Shown here in pieces: positions 1 through 6,463 of a DNA stretch of 6,608 bases; the first letter of the stretch is position 1; each line of letters starts with the position of its first letter. This DNA comes from Deltaproteobacteria bacterium. GTDB taxonomy: Bacteria > Desulfobacterota > SM23-61. The DNA is taken from contig JAOUFX010000166.1 of NCBI GenBank assembly GCA_029857975.1, positions 1 through 6,608 of the forward strand, given 5' to 3'. Below the pieces are notes generated by a model. It was not told the DNA's origin. It did no database searches and saw only the letters and a list, made by a program, of their open reading frames with translations. A program made the position numbers and the translations under genes.

Positions 1-1
1 T

Positions 2-241
2 TCGCAGGCCCAGCGTTCAGCGGGGTTTACGGAAGATTGGAGCCGAATGAATGCTCTGAATTGCATTTTCAAGCCGGAAGCGCTTTCTGTTGGGGACCTG
101 GAAAAGGCCTATGCCAGGATGATTCGCAAATTTTATATGCGCCCCCGCATAACTTTTTACTACCTGGGTCTTCTGGCCCGAAGCCCGGACAATTGCGTTC
201 GGTTGGCTGCGGGCATTTCACGATGGCTGCTGACTCGGTGA
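2..241 (+). CDS. C-terminal fragment of a B12-binding radical SAM family protein (5' end outside window)
   Basis: The reading frame is open from the first bases of the window and ends at TGA 239-241, giving 79 residues with no start needed inside the window. The tail contains DWSRMNALNCIFKP, then LEKAYARMIRKFYMRPR, then a hydrophobic and basic end. A 'DWS..N' element followed by an acidic/aromatic helix and 'FY.RPR' is what I know from the C-termini of cobalamin-binding radical SAM enzymes (BchE, HpnJ and many uncharacterised relatives). The B12 domain and the CxxxCxxC cluster motif would lie upstream, so substrate and reaction cannot be judged. The last 24 bases overlap the 3' end of ftsH on the other strand. 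An internal ATG at 47 would give a 64-residue ORF, but the sequence before it continues the same family-like pattern, so a truncated longer gene is the better reading. The family call rests on remembered motif resemblance only. Confidence 0.6.
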   Translation, partial: SQAQRSAGFTEDWSRMNALNCIFKPEALSVGDLEKAYARMIRKFYMRPRITFYYLGLLARSPDNCVRLAAGISRWLLTR

Positions 242-2158
242 ATTATGGATCTTCGCTTGGGCCTCGGGTTCGGATTTGTTCAGCATCCTCCTGAGCTCTT
301 CTCCCTGCACAATTTCTTTTTCCAGCAGCAGCCGGGCCAATTTCTCCAAAACATCGCGCCGTTCTGACAGAATCTGCCGCACTCTCTGATGGACCTCTTC
401 CACCACCCGGGAAATCTCCTCATCAATTTGAGCCGCTTTCTCCTCGCTGTACGTTTTGCTGGGTGAAAGGCTTTCCGGAAGGAACATCGGCCGGCGCTCG
501 CGCTCGTAGGTCACCAGGCCCAGGCGCTCGCTCATGCCGTATTCCGTAACCATGGAGCGAGCGATGTCCGTAGCCCGCTGCAAGTCATTTTGGGCGCCGG
601 TGGAAATCTCTCCGAAGACCAAATCCTCAGCTACCCGCCCTCCTAAAAGGACGGCCAGCCGGTCCAGTAACTCTGAACGAGTCAGCAAATAACGGTCTTC
701 GGTAGGCTGTTGCTGCGTATATCCCAGGGCCGCGATCCCCCGGGGGATGATGGAGATCTTATGGACCGGTTCGGCATGTTCCAAGGATTCGGCGACGATG
801 GCATGTCCGGATTCGTGGTAGGCGATGATCTCTTTTTCTTTGGGGCTCATCACCCGCTTTCTTTTTTCCAGTCCCGCGATCACGCGGTCAATGGCCTCGT
901 CGAACTCGGCCGCCTCTACTTCCTCTTTGTTCTTCCTGGCGGCCAGCAGGGCCGCTTCGTTGACCAGGTTGGCTAAATCCGCTCCCACAAAACCCGGTGT
1001 GCGGGCGGCAATTTTACGGAGGTCCACTTGCGGGGAGAGCAGGACATTTTTAGAATGGATTTTCAGAATGGCCTCCCGACCATTAATGTCCGGCCGGTCC
1101 ACCAGGACTTGCCGATCAAACCGCCCCGGCCGTAAAAGGGCCGGATCCAGAATCTCCGGGCGGTTGGTGGCGGCCATGATGATGACCCCTTTGTTGGATT
1201 CAAACCCATCCATCTCCACGAGAAGCTGATTCAGGGTTTGTTCCCGTTCGTCATGTCCTCCCATGACGTTCATCCCCCGGGCTTTACCCAGGGCATCCAG
1301 TTCATCAATAAAGATGATGCAGGGAGCCTGGCTGGTGGCCTGGGAAAAAAGATCGCGGACTCGGGCTGCTCCCACCCCTACGAACATCTCAACGAATTCC
1401 GAGCCGCTGATACTGAAAAAAGGAACTTTGGCCTCTCCGGCCACGGCTTTGGCCAGGAGGGTTTTACCGGTTCCCGGCGCTCCCACCAAAAGTACACCCT
1501 TGGGAATTCTTCCGCCCAATCTTTGAAATTTTTCCGGGTTCTTTAAAAACTCCACGATCTCCTGGAGCTCTTCTTTGGCTTCATCGATTCCGGCTACGTC
1601 GGCAAATGTGATCTTGGTCCCATCTTCGGCAAAGACCTTGGCTTTGCTTTTGCTGAAAGACATGACTCCCATGCCCGGGCCCATCCTTTTCATGGCGTAC
1701 CGCCAGATCACGAAAAAAATGCCCAGGGGGATGATCCAGGAGAATAGATTATTCAGGAATTTGCTCTGGTAGAGGCCGGAATAATTTACCTTACGTTCAT
1801 CCAGCTCTTTGATCAGGTTGGGATCTTCGACCCGAACGGTGACGAAATCCTGGTCCTTTTTTTCTCCTCCTCCTTTAATCGTTCCGTTGATACTCTCCGG
1901 GCCGATGACCACTTTGCTAACCTGCCCTTCGGCCAGGCTTTGTTTAAACTTGCTGTAGGAAATACTCTCTACTTTGGGGGAAAGAAAGTAATGCTGTAAA
2001 AGGGTCAGCAGAAAAAAAACGATCAGAAAATACCAGATGCTGAAATGCGCCTTGGGGGGCAAAGCTTTCTTTTTCCGGGCGGGGTCCTGAGAACCGAAGA
2101 AAGAGCTGAGCTTTTCCCTAAAATTATCCTCTGGTCTTTTCTCTTGCTCTGATGGCAT
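218..2158 (-). CDS. ftsH: ATP-dependent zinc metalloprotease FtsH (second-type paralogue with long N-terminus)
   Basis: This is a membrane-anchored AAA+ protease that degrades misassembled membrane proteins and selected soluble regulators at the cytoplasmic face of the inner membrane. With the 2158 start it has 646 residues, about the usual FtsH length. Visible parts in order are: a charged N-terminal segment 1-38; TM1 about 39-58; a periplasmic domain about 59-135; TM2 about 137-152; the AAA+ domain with Walker A GAPGTGKT 226-233, pore motif FVG 259-261, Walker B IIFIDE 281-286 and second-region-of-homology arginines R343, R346 and R349; then the peptidase with HESGH 448-452 and a likely third zinc ligand D525 in GAQND. 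All catalytic residues are present. The start at 2158 is an ATG preceded by AAGGAGG with a 5-nt gap. The longer frame to 2185 would use TTG. The gene follows the split-barrel gene by 33 bp, so co-transcription is likely. Neighbours are not tilS or folP, and [12 protein letters not shown] replaces the commoner IDEIDAVGR, which suggests a paralogue. Confidence 0.97.
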   Translation of the reverse strand: MPSEQEKRPEDNFREKLSSFFGSQDPARKKKALPPKAHFSIWYFLIVFFLLTLLQHYFLSPKVESISYSKFKQSLAEGQVSKVVIGPESINGTIKGGGEKKDQDFVTVRVEDPNLIKELDERKVNYSGLYQSKFLNNLFSWIIPLGIFFVIWRYAMKRMGPGMGVMSFSKSKAKVFAEDGTKITFADVAGIDEAKEELQEIVEFLKNPEKFQRLGGRIPKGVLLVGAPGTGKTLLAKAVAGEAKVPFFSISGSEFVEMFVGVGAARVRDLFSQATSQAPCIIFIDELDALGKARGMNVMGGHDEREQTLNQLLVEMDGFESNKGVIIMAATNRPEILDPALLRPGRFDRQVLVDRPDINGREAILKIHSKNVLLSPQVDLRKIAARTPGFVGADLANLVNEAALLAARKNKEEVEAAEFDEAIDRVIAGLEKRKRVMSPKEKEIIAYHESGHAIVAESLEHAEPVHKISIIPRGIAALGYTQQQPTEDRYLLTRSELLDRLAVLLGGRVAEDLVFGEISTGAQNDLQRATDIARSMVTEYGMSERLGLVTYERERRPMFLPESLSPSKTYSEEKAAQIDEEISRVVEEVHQRVRQILSERRDVLEKLARLLLEKEIVQGEELRRMLNKSEPEAQAKIHNSPSQQPS

Positions 2159-2163
2159 ATCCG

Positions 2164-2170
2164 CCTCCTT
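2164..2170 (-). promoter_or_regulatory. Shine-Dalgarno AAGGAGG fixing the ftsH start
   Basis: The minus strand reads AAGGAGG, then five bases, then the ATG at 2158. This near-perfect ribosome binding site supports the 646-residue FtsH over the 655-residue version that begins at the TTG at 2185, because the site would lie inside the coding sequence of the longer form. Confidence 0.88.
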
Positions 2171-2191
2171 GAAAAAACTCGCCAAGAAAGT

Positions 2192-2818
2192 TTAAGATTT
2201 GGGTTGGTCTTCGTTTCCCGTGAGGGTCTTTAAAATCTCCTCCGCGATGATTAAATCTGCCGGTGCCCCTATACCCCGCAATTGGGCCACAATTTTTCTC
2301 CGATCCGTTCCTGATTTATTCTGGGCCAATTTGAACTTTCCTATAACCTCCTCCACCGCAAGGGCGTAGACCCCCGTAGCCGGAAGAACCTTAAGGTACA
2401 GCGGATCCCCGGGGGATATTCTCCTGTACCGCCCTTCCGGTTGATATTTATCCATGAGCTGGTTGAGAATGGTGCATTTCTCTTCCGGGTCATCGATCGT
2501 TCTGCACTTCCCGCGCACCTGCACAGATTTAAAAGCGGCCGTGGCGGCCGTGGCGTTCTCTTCCGCAGTAAAATGGGAGGGGATATAGCGTTGCACGGAT
2601 ACCACCGCAAAGGTGGCCCGGGGGTCTTTCTGTAAACATTCGTAACGTTCTCCGGCCACCGCCCCATGCCATAGAATCCGTCCATCGAAGACAAAATTCA
2701 ATGGGGTAATCTTCGGCCATCCATCGGCTCCGTTGAAGGCCAAGTACCCGACTTCGGCGTTTTTCAGGACCTCGGCGAGCAATTCCTGATCTTTAACCGC
2801 AAATTCTTTTCTTCTCAT
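2192..2818 (-). CDS. Pyridoxamine 5'-phosphate oxidase-related, FMN-binding split-barrel protein (NimA-like)
   Basis: This 208-residue protein resembles the flavin-nucleotide-binding group typified by NimA-like proteins (COG3467 type). These fold as a six-stranded split barrel, usually as dimers binding FMN or another flavin, and sometimes heme. Supporting signs are MRRKEF at the start, GYLAFNGADGWP 24-35, PLNFVFDG 39-46, the ILWHGA strand 48-53, DPRATFAVV 65-73, FKSVQVRGK 96-104 (a core barrel strand), DKYQPEGRY 123-131 and GKFKLAQNKS 160-169. The last resembles the GKFKLSQN element also seen in PaiB-like relatives. The substrate is unknown; reduction of nitro compounds and flavin storage or sensing are family possibilities only. 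The start is an ATG with GAGGGGAA just upstream. It is first in an apparent two-gene unit with ftsH, with a 33-bp gap that carries the ftsH ribosome binding site. No signal peptide or membrane segment is seen. Confidence 0.85.
   Translation of the reverse strand: MRRKEFAVKDQELLAEVLKNAEVGYLAFNGADGWPKITPLNFVFDGRILWHGAVAGERYECLQKDPRATFAVVSVQRYIPSHFTAEENATAATAAFKSVQVRGKCRTIDDPEEKCTILNQLMDKYQPEGRYRRISPGDPLYLKVLPATGVYALAVEEVIGKFKLAQNKSGTDRRKIVAQLRGIGAPADLIIAEEILKTLTGNEDQPKS
2535..2555. repeat. Short tandem repeat, 9-bp unit, about 2.3 copies
   Basis: GCGGCCGTG occurs twice head to tail and is followed by GCG, inside the split-barrel gene. On the coding strand it encodes an Ala/Thr run (ATAATAA, about residues 89-95) just before the FKSVQVRG strand. 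The reading frame is kept, so it is most likely a small in-frame duplication in a loop. Confidence 0.6.
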
Positions 2819-2845
2819 TGATTCCCCTCGAGTCCCCTCACCCTG

Positions 2846-2877
2846 TCAATTCATCCTCCATGAATTCCCGGAATTGA
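2846..2877. promoter_or_regulatory. Nested inverted repeats upstream of the split-barrel gene (candidate operator)
   Basis: Three overlapping dyads share AATTC half-sites: AATTCAT-CCTCC-ATGAATT (2848-2866, perfect 7-bp arms), AATTCC-C-GGAATT (2863-2875, perfect 6-bp arms) and TCAATTC (2846-2852) with GAATTGA (2871-2877). They lie 28-59 bp upstream of the minus-strand ATG, next to a possible -10 box. This could be an operator or an mRNA leader hairpin. The base pairing is seen directly; the regulatory role is inferred. Confidence 0.4.
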
Positions 2878-2906
2878 GTTATACCTAAATTGAGCGATTT
2901 TTAAAA
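2878..2906 (-). promoter_or_regulatory. Possible sigma-70 promoter for the split-barrel gene and ftsH
   Basis: The minus strand has TATAAC (2883-2878), five of six consensus bases. A poor -35 match, TTTTAA (2906-2901), lies 17 bp upstream. Transcription would start near 2871, inside the nested dyads, leaving a leader of about 50 nt. The -35 is weak, so this is tentative. Confidence 0.3.
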
Positions 2907-2958
2907 TCACAGAGAACCCCGAGAGTAATTTCCTAATACAAACGAAATAAATCATTTT

Positions 2959-3007
2959 CCCCCCCACCCCTCCCTCCCCCTCAAGGGGGGAGGGTTGGGA
3001 GGGGGGG
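2959..3007. repeat. C-tract/G-tract imperfect palindrome (REP-like, quadruplex-capable)
   Basis: The left arm has the run pattern C7-A-C4-T-C3-T-C5 and the right arm G6-A-G3-TT-G3-A-G7, separated by TCAA. Folded as a hairpin the arms pair along most of their length, with mismatches at 2966/3000, 2970/2996 and 2971/2995. Each strand also carries four G-runs of three or more with loops of one or two bases, the classic intramolecular G-quadruplex pattern. It sits in the spacer between divergent genes, upstream of the midA promoter. I associate similar CCCTCCCCC/GGGGGAGGG palindromes with dispersed intergenic repeats in deltaproteobacterial genomes, but copy number cannot be tested here. There is no T-run after it, so a rho-independent terminator is unlikely. 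Confidence 0.75.
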
Positions 3008-3057
3008 ATTTGTTGTATTGTTTTCATTTAACGAATGCCCAGAGTAAAGCAGAGAAG

Positions 3058-3085
3058 TGGTAAATCGACTTTTTTAGGTTATAAT
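3058..3085 (+). promoter_or_regulatory. Sigma-70-like promoter for the midA-family gene, probably leaderless
   Basis: A perfect TATAAT (3080-3085) lies only 7 nt before the ATG at 3093. A weak -35 match, TGGTAA (3058-3063), is 16 bp upstream. A start site about 7 nt after the -10 box would fall on or next to the ATG, and there is no Shine-Dalgarno sequence between the box and the start codon. Confidence 0.55.
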
Positions 3086-3092
3086 AGCACAC

Positions 3093-4271
3093 ATGGCGGG
3101 GCCAGAAAATAAAGAATTAGTCAAGGTCATTTTGGGTCGCATTGGTCACCGGGGAAAGATTCCTTTTGTAGAGTTCATGGACCTGGTCCTTTATCATCCC
3201 CAACACGGATATTATCATTCTCCCCGCCAGAAGATCGGGCCGGAAGGAGACTACTATACCAGCCCCAATGTCCACCCCATCTTTGGCCACCTCATCGCCC
3301 GTCAGCTCCGCCAGATGTGGGAGCTCCTGGATCGTCCTTCCCCTTTCATCGCCACCGAGATGGGTGCAGGGAAAGGATTGCTTTGTTCCGATATATTAGA
3401 ATATTGCCAAAGCCATTTGCCGGATTTCTTTAAAAACCTGCTCTATCGCTTGGCGGAGCAAAGTCCGTCTTTCATAAAAGAACAGAAAAATTTGCTGGCT
3501 AAATTTTTAACTGCCGGGAAAGTAGCTTGGATTCCCCCTCACGTTCTCCTCCGGGGTGAAAAACCCTTTACCGGCTGTTTGCTTTCCAATGAACTGGTTG
3601 ATTCTTTCCCCGTGCACATCGTTTATCAAGGCCGAGAGGATCTTCAGGAAATCTTTGTTACTCACGACGGCAAAACTTTCCAAGAAACGATGGGCTCTCC
3701 CTCTACCCCCCTCCTCCAAGAGTATTTTCGCTCTTACGCCTGCCCTTTAGAAGAAGGACAACGCGCCGAGGCCAATTTAAAGGCTTTAGAATGGATGGAG
3801 GGCGTAAGTCAAGCTCTTCAGCGTGGATTCATCATGACCATCGATTACGGGTATGAGGCCGAAGAGTTATATCACCCTGCCCGCCGGCAAGGGACCTTGC
3901 TTTGTTATTTCCGTCATACAACTTCTACCAACCCTTACGAACGCCTTGGCTACCAAGACATTACCACTCATGTAAACTTCAGCGCTTTGAGAAGAAGAGG
4001 AGAAATCTTCGGGCTGCGCCCTCTGGGTTGCACGGAGCAATACAAATTTTTGGCTGCCCTGGGTTTGTTGGAGGATCTGGAGAAAGGGGAAAAAAGCTCC
4101 CTGCACCCTTCCAGCCCGGAATTCTTAAGAAATAAGCTGGCCATGAAAAGTTTCCTGGTTCCCGGGGGCATGGGAACTCTTTTTAAGGTTTTCGTTCAGA
4201 GTAAAGGTCTGGAAGAAGTTAATCTCTTGGGGTTCCGGGATCCTTTTATGCGCCCCGACAATAATCCATGA
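3093..4271 (+). CDS. midA: MidA/NDUFAF7-family SAM-dependent methyltransferase
   Basis: The 392 residues match the MidA family (COG1565, formerly DUF185) over the usual length. Mitochondrial NDUFAF7 methylates an arginine of the complex I subunit NDUFS2; the bacterial substrate is not established. Landmarks are IPFVEFMDLVLYHPQHGYY (about 23-41), GPEGDYYTSPNVHPIFG (49-65), SAM motif I TEMGAGKG (88-95), SNELVDSFPVH (165-175), IDYGYEAEELYHPARRQGTL (250-269), the DITTHVNFSAL element (289-299), EQYKFLAALG (315-324) and GGMGTLFKV near the C-terminus (358-366). No membrane segment is seen, so a cytoplasmic enzyme is expected. The start at 3093 is kept because the conserved IPFVEFMDLVLYHP block begins about 22 residues later, so the next ATG would remove it. 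There is no ribosome binding site, consistent with a leaderless mRNA. serA follows after a 75-nt gap, so the two may be partly co-transcribed. Confidence 0.9.
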   Translation: MAGPENKELVKVILGRIGHRGKIPFVEFMDLVLYHPQHGYYHSPRQKIGPEGDYYTSPNVHPIFGHLIARQLRQMWELLDRPSPFIATEMGAGKGLLCSDILEYCQSHLPDFFKNLLYRLAEQSPSFIKEQKNLLAKFLTAGKVAWIPPHVLLRGEKPFTGCLLSNELVDSFPVHIVYQGREDLQEIFVTHDGKTFQETMGSPSTPLLQEYFRSYACPLEEGQRAEANLKALEWMEGVSQALQRGFIMTIDYGYEAEELYHPARRQGTLLCYFRHTTSTNPYERLGYQDITTHVNFSALRRRGEIFGLRPLGCTEQYKFLAALGLLEDLEKGEKSSLHPSSPEFLRNKLAMKSFLVPGGMGTLFKVFVQSKGLEEVNLLGFRDPFMRPDNNP

Positions 4272-4279
4272 AATTTATC

Positions 4280-4309
4280 TTGAACCAAAAACAAAAATCG
4301 GGGTAAATT
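4280..4309 (+). promoter_or_regulatory. Weak candidate promoter ahead of serA
   Basis: TTGAAC (4280-4285) and TAAATT (4304-4309) are 18 bp apart in the gap between the midA-family gene and serA. Each matches the sigma-70 consensus at four of six positions. If real, it would give serA its own transcript with a leader of about 30 nt. No terminator hairpin is visible in this gap, so read-through from upstream is also possible. Confidence 0.25.
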
Positions 4310-4333
4310 AACTGGGTAAAAATCTGGTCGGCG

Positions 4334-4340
4334 AAAGGAG
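4334..4340 (+). promoter_or_regulatory. Shine-Dalgarno AAAGGAG fixing the serA start
   Basis: AAAGGAG directly abuts the ATG at 4341, leaving no room for initiation there, but lies 6 nt before the ATG at 4347. The second ATG is therefore the likely start. Confidence 0.8.
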
Positions 4341-4346
4341 ATGAAA

Positions 4347-5939
4347 ATGAACCCAACCCTCAAGGTGCTGGTGAGCGATAACATTGCGCCGGAAGGGAAA
4401 GCTATCTTGGAAAAGGCGCCGGGGATCGAAGCCGACGTAAGGGCCAAAGTCCCTGCCGATGAGCTCAAAACCATCATCAAAAACTACCATGGCCTGATCG
4501 TCCGCAGCGCCACCAAAGTTACTCCCGAGGTTATTGCCGTCGCGGATAACCTCCGGGTAATTGGGCGGGCCGGATCAGGGGTGGATAACATAGACCTGCC
4601 GTCTGCCTCCAAAAGAGGCGTGGTCGTCATGAACACCCCCGGCGGGAACACCCTCTCGGCGGCGGAACACACCCTTTCTCTGATCCTCGCCTTGGCCAGG
4701 CACATTCCCCAGGCGACGGCCTCCATCAAGGCCGGCCAATGGGAGAAGAGCCGTTTTATGGGTACCGAAATTAGCGACCGCACCTTGGGCATCATCGGCC
4801 TCGGCAACATCGGCGCGGTTGTAGCTCAACACGCCGAATCCTTGGGCATGAAAGTTATCGGTTACGATCCCTATCTTCCTTCGGAAGTGGCGGCTAAAAA
4901 GAATGTAGAATTGCTTTCACTGGATGACCTCTTCGCCCGTTCCGATTTTATCACCGTGCATACCCCGCTGACCTCCAGTACGAAAAATTTATTTAACGCC
5001 TCCGCCTTCGCCAAGATGAAAAAAGGCGTCCGCATCATTAACTGCGCCCGCGGAGGTATTATTGATGAAGTGGCTCTCCATGAGGCCATCGTCAGCGGCC
5101 AAGTCGCCGGGGCTGCCCTTGATGTTTTCGAAAAGGAACCTCCCGGCAAGAATCCGCTCCTGGAATTGGAGCAGGTCATCTGCACCCCTCACCTGGGGGC
5201 TTCCACTACCCAGGCCCAGGTCAAAGTTTCCGTAGCCATTGCCGAGCAATTGGTGGAATATCTCCTCCAGGGAACGGCCCGCCATGCCGTTAACCTTCCG
5301 TCCGTGAGCGCGGAGATTCTCGCCCTCCTCAACCCCTACCTTCTCCTCGCCGAGAAGATGGGCAAGTTCCAGGCGCAGATTACCCCCGGAAGCATCCAGG
5401 AAGTCCATCTTTCATACAGCGGCGGCGTTGCGGATATGGATACTTCCATGATGGCCATGTCCCTCCTGAAAGGTCTCCTCGATCCCATCCTCGAAGAGAA
5501 GGTGAATTACGTCAATGCCCCTATTCTGGCGAGGGAACGGGGGATCAAAATCGTGGAATCGAAAAGCCGTGCCTCCGAGGATTATGCCACCCTGCTGACC
5601 GTTAAGGTTCAGACCGAAAGCGCTCAAAACACGGTAGCGGGCACTCTCTTCGGCAAAAACGAGCCGCGGATCGTGCGCATCAACGAATTCGTCACCGAAG
5701 CGGTCCCCGCCGGGAATATCCTCTTCCTCCACAACCAGGATAAACGCGGCGTGATCGGAAACGTGGGCAGTACTCTGGCTTCCCATGGCATCAATATCGG
5801 CCAGATGCATTTGAGCCGGGACCAGATCGGCGGGACGGCCATCTCTCTGGTCCATGTGGATGGGCCGGTTTCCCAGGAAGTCTTGGTCGCTCTGCAAGGG
5901 CTTCCGCATATCCTTTCAGCCGTCCAGATAGAATTGTGA
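4347..5939 (+). CDS. serA: D-3-phosphoglycerate dehydrogenase, long form with ASB and ACT domains
   Basis: SerA oxidises 3-phosphoglycerate to 3-phosphohydroxypyruvate with NAD+, the first committed step of cytoplasmic serine synthesis. The 530 residues match the usual length of the long bacterial form. Parts in order are: substrate-binding half 1-98 with GRAGSGVDNID 73-83; nucleotide-binding domain with GLGNIG 151-156 and the NAD-ribose acidic residue D174 in GYDP; catalytic R235 (INCARGG), E264 (FEKEPP) and H282 (PHLGAST); the allosteric substrate-binding domain about 318-445; and a C-terminal ACT domain about 458-530 with DKRGVIGNVGSTLASHGINI. The ACT domain suggests serine feedback control, though that varies among homologues. 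The start is placed at 4347, not 4341, because of ribosome binding site spacing. Its TGA overlaps the GTG of the next gene by 4 nt. All key residues are intact. Confidence 0.96.
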   Translation: MNPTLKVLVSDNIAPEGKAILEKAPGIEADVRAKVPADELKTIIKNYHGLIVRSATKVTPEVIAVADNLRVIGRAGSGVDNIDLPSASKRGVVVMNTPGGNTLSAAEHTLSLILALARHIPQATASIKAGQWEKSRFMGTEISDRTLGIIGLGNIGAVVAQHAESLGMKVIGYDPYLPSEVAAKKNVELLSLDDLFARSDFITVHTPLTSSTKNLFNASAFAKMKKGVRIINCARGGIIDEVALHEAIVSGQVAGAALDVFEKEPPGKNPLLELEQVICTPHLGASTTQAQVKVSVAIAEQLVEYLLQGTARHAVNLPSVSAEILALLNPYLLLAEKMGKFQAQITPGSIQEVHLSYSGGVADMDTSMMAMSLLKGLLDPILEEKVNYVNAPILARERGIKIVESKSRASEDYATLLTVKVQTESAQNTVAGTLFGKNEPRIVRINEFVTEAVPAGNILFLHNQDKRGVIGNVGSTLASHGINIGQMHLSRDQIGGTAISLVHVDGPVSQEVLVALQGLPHILSAVQIEL

Positions 5940-6463
5940 CCAAAAATATATATGCCAAGGATGAGGTTTTTACCCGCGCCCTAAAGGAGCTGGCAGCCGC
6001 GCGTGTTCCTTACAGGGTCTTGAGCTTCCAGGCCCGGGAGAAATCAGCCGAAGAAGTATCGCGGGAGACCGGTTTTCCTCTGGCCCAGGTGGTCAAAACG
6101 CTCTTAGTCCAGGGCGCCTCTCAAAAATATTACCTGGCCCTCTGTCCCGGAGATCGCCAGGTTAACTTGAAGGTCTTGGCCAGGGCCGTAAGCGAAAAAG
6201 GGATGGAGATGGCTAAGCGGGAGGATGTTCTCAAAGTGACGGGTTATTTCATCGGCGGCGTAAGTCCCCTGGGTACGCATCGCCCCCTTCCCGTAATCAT
6301 GGAAGCCTCCATCCTGACCATGCCGGAGATCGCGATCAGCGCGGGGCAGTGGGGCTGCCAGGCTGTTCTCCGGCCTTCTGATTTGCGGCAATATCTGAGA
6401 CCCCGCGTGATTCTCGCCTCCTTTGGAGACTGTGTCGTAACCCGGGCGGGAGGGCATGAATGA
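5936..6463 (+). CDS. ybaK: YbaK/EbsC-type aminoacyl-tRNA deacylase
   Basis: This 175-residue protein has the YbaK fold signatures: a helix with EEVSRETGFPLAQVVKTLLV (about 39-58) containing the conserved lysine K54, GYFIGGVSPLG 103-113, LPVIMEASI 118-126 and ISAGQWGCQAVLRPSDL 134-150. Family members (H. influenzae YbaK, ProXp types) hydrolyse mischarged Cys-tRNAPro or related tRNAs in trans; exact specificity cannot be read from sequence. It begins with GTG in a GTGA overlap with the serA stop and has no clear Shine-Dalgarno sequence, so translational coupling to serA is likely. No ATG lies in frame near the start. Conservation begins about residue 20, so the first residues are not family-constrained. 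Its own 3' end overlaps the next ORF by 8 nt. No membrane segment is seen and the protein should be cytoplasmic. Confidence 0.88.
   Translation: MTKNIYAKDEVFTRALKELAAARVPYRVLSFQAREKSAEEVSRETGFPLAQVVKTLLVQGASQKYYLALCPGDRQVNLKVLARAVSEKGMEMAKREDVLKVTGYFIGGVSPLGTHRPLPVIMEASILTMPEIAISAGQWGCQAVLRPSDLRQYLRPRVILASFGDCVVTRAGGHE

Noticed and set aside
176..195. Possible hairpin around GGCCCGAAGCC as a terminator for the convergent genes
   Set aside because: Only a 3-4 bp stem can be formed and no T-run follows on either strand.
37..294. Plus-strand 85-codon ORF at the left edge
   Set aside because: It is out of frame with the radical SAM-like tail and runs far into the ftsH 3' end; its composition shows no family pattern.
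825..1229. Plus-strand 134-codon ORF, and similar ones at 710-976, 1238-1546, 1263-1526 and 1575-1772
   Set aside because: They lie wholly opposite conserved ftsH coding sequence, and their low-complexity Ser/Arg-rich translations match no family I know.
2159..2185. Longer FtsH start at 2185 (655 residues)
   Set aside because: That start is TTG, and the strong AAGGAGG lies downstream of it, correctly spaced for the ATG at 2158.
2535..2555. The 9-bp tandem repeat as a phase-variation tract
   Set aside because: The unit is a multiple of three with only about two copies, so slippage would not shift the frame.
2959..3010. Reading the C/G palindrome as a rho-independent terminator
   Set aside because: It lies upstream of both divergent genes and lacks a following T-run in either direction, so no gene in the window needs it as a terminator.
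4989..5909. Minus-strand ORFs opposite serA (139 and 165 codons)
   Set aside because: They are antisense to a fully conserved gene and show no recognisable domain or start signals; their openness follows from serA codon usage.
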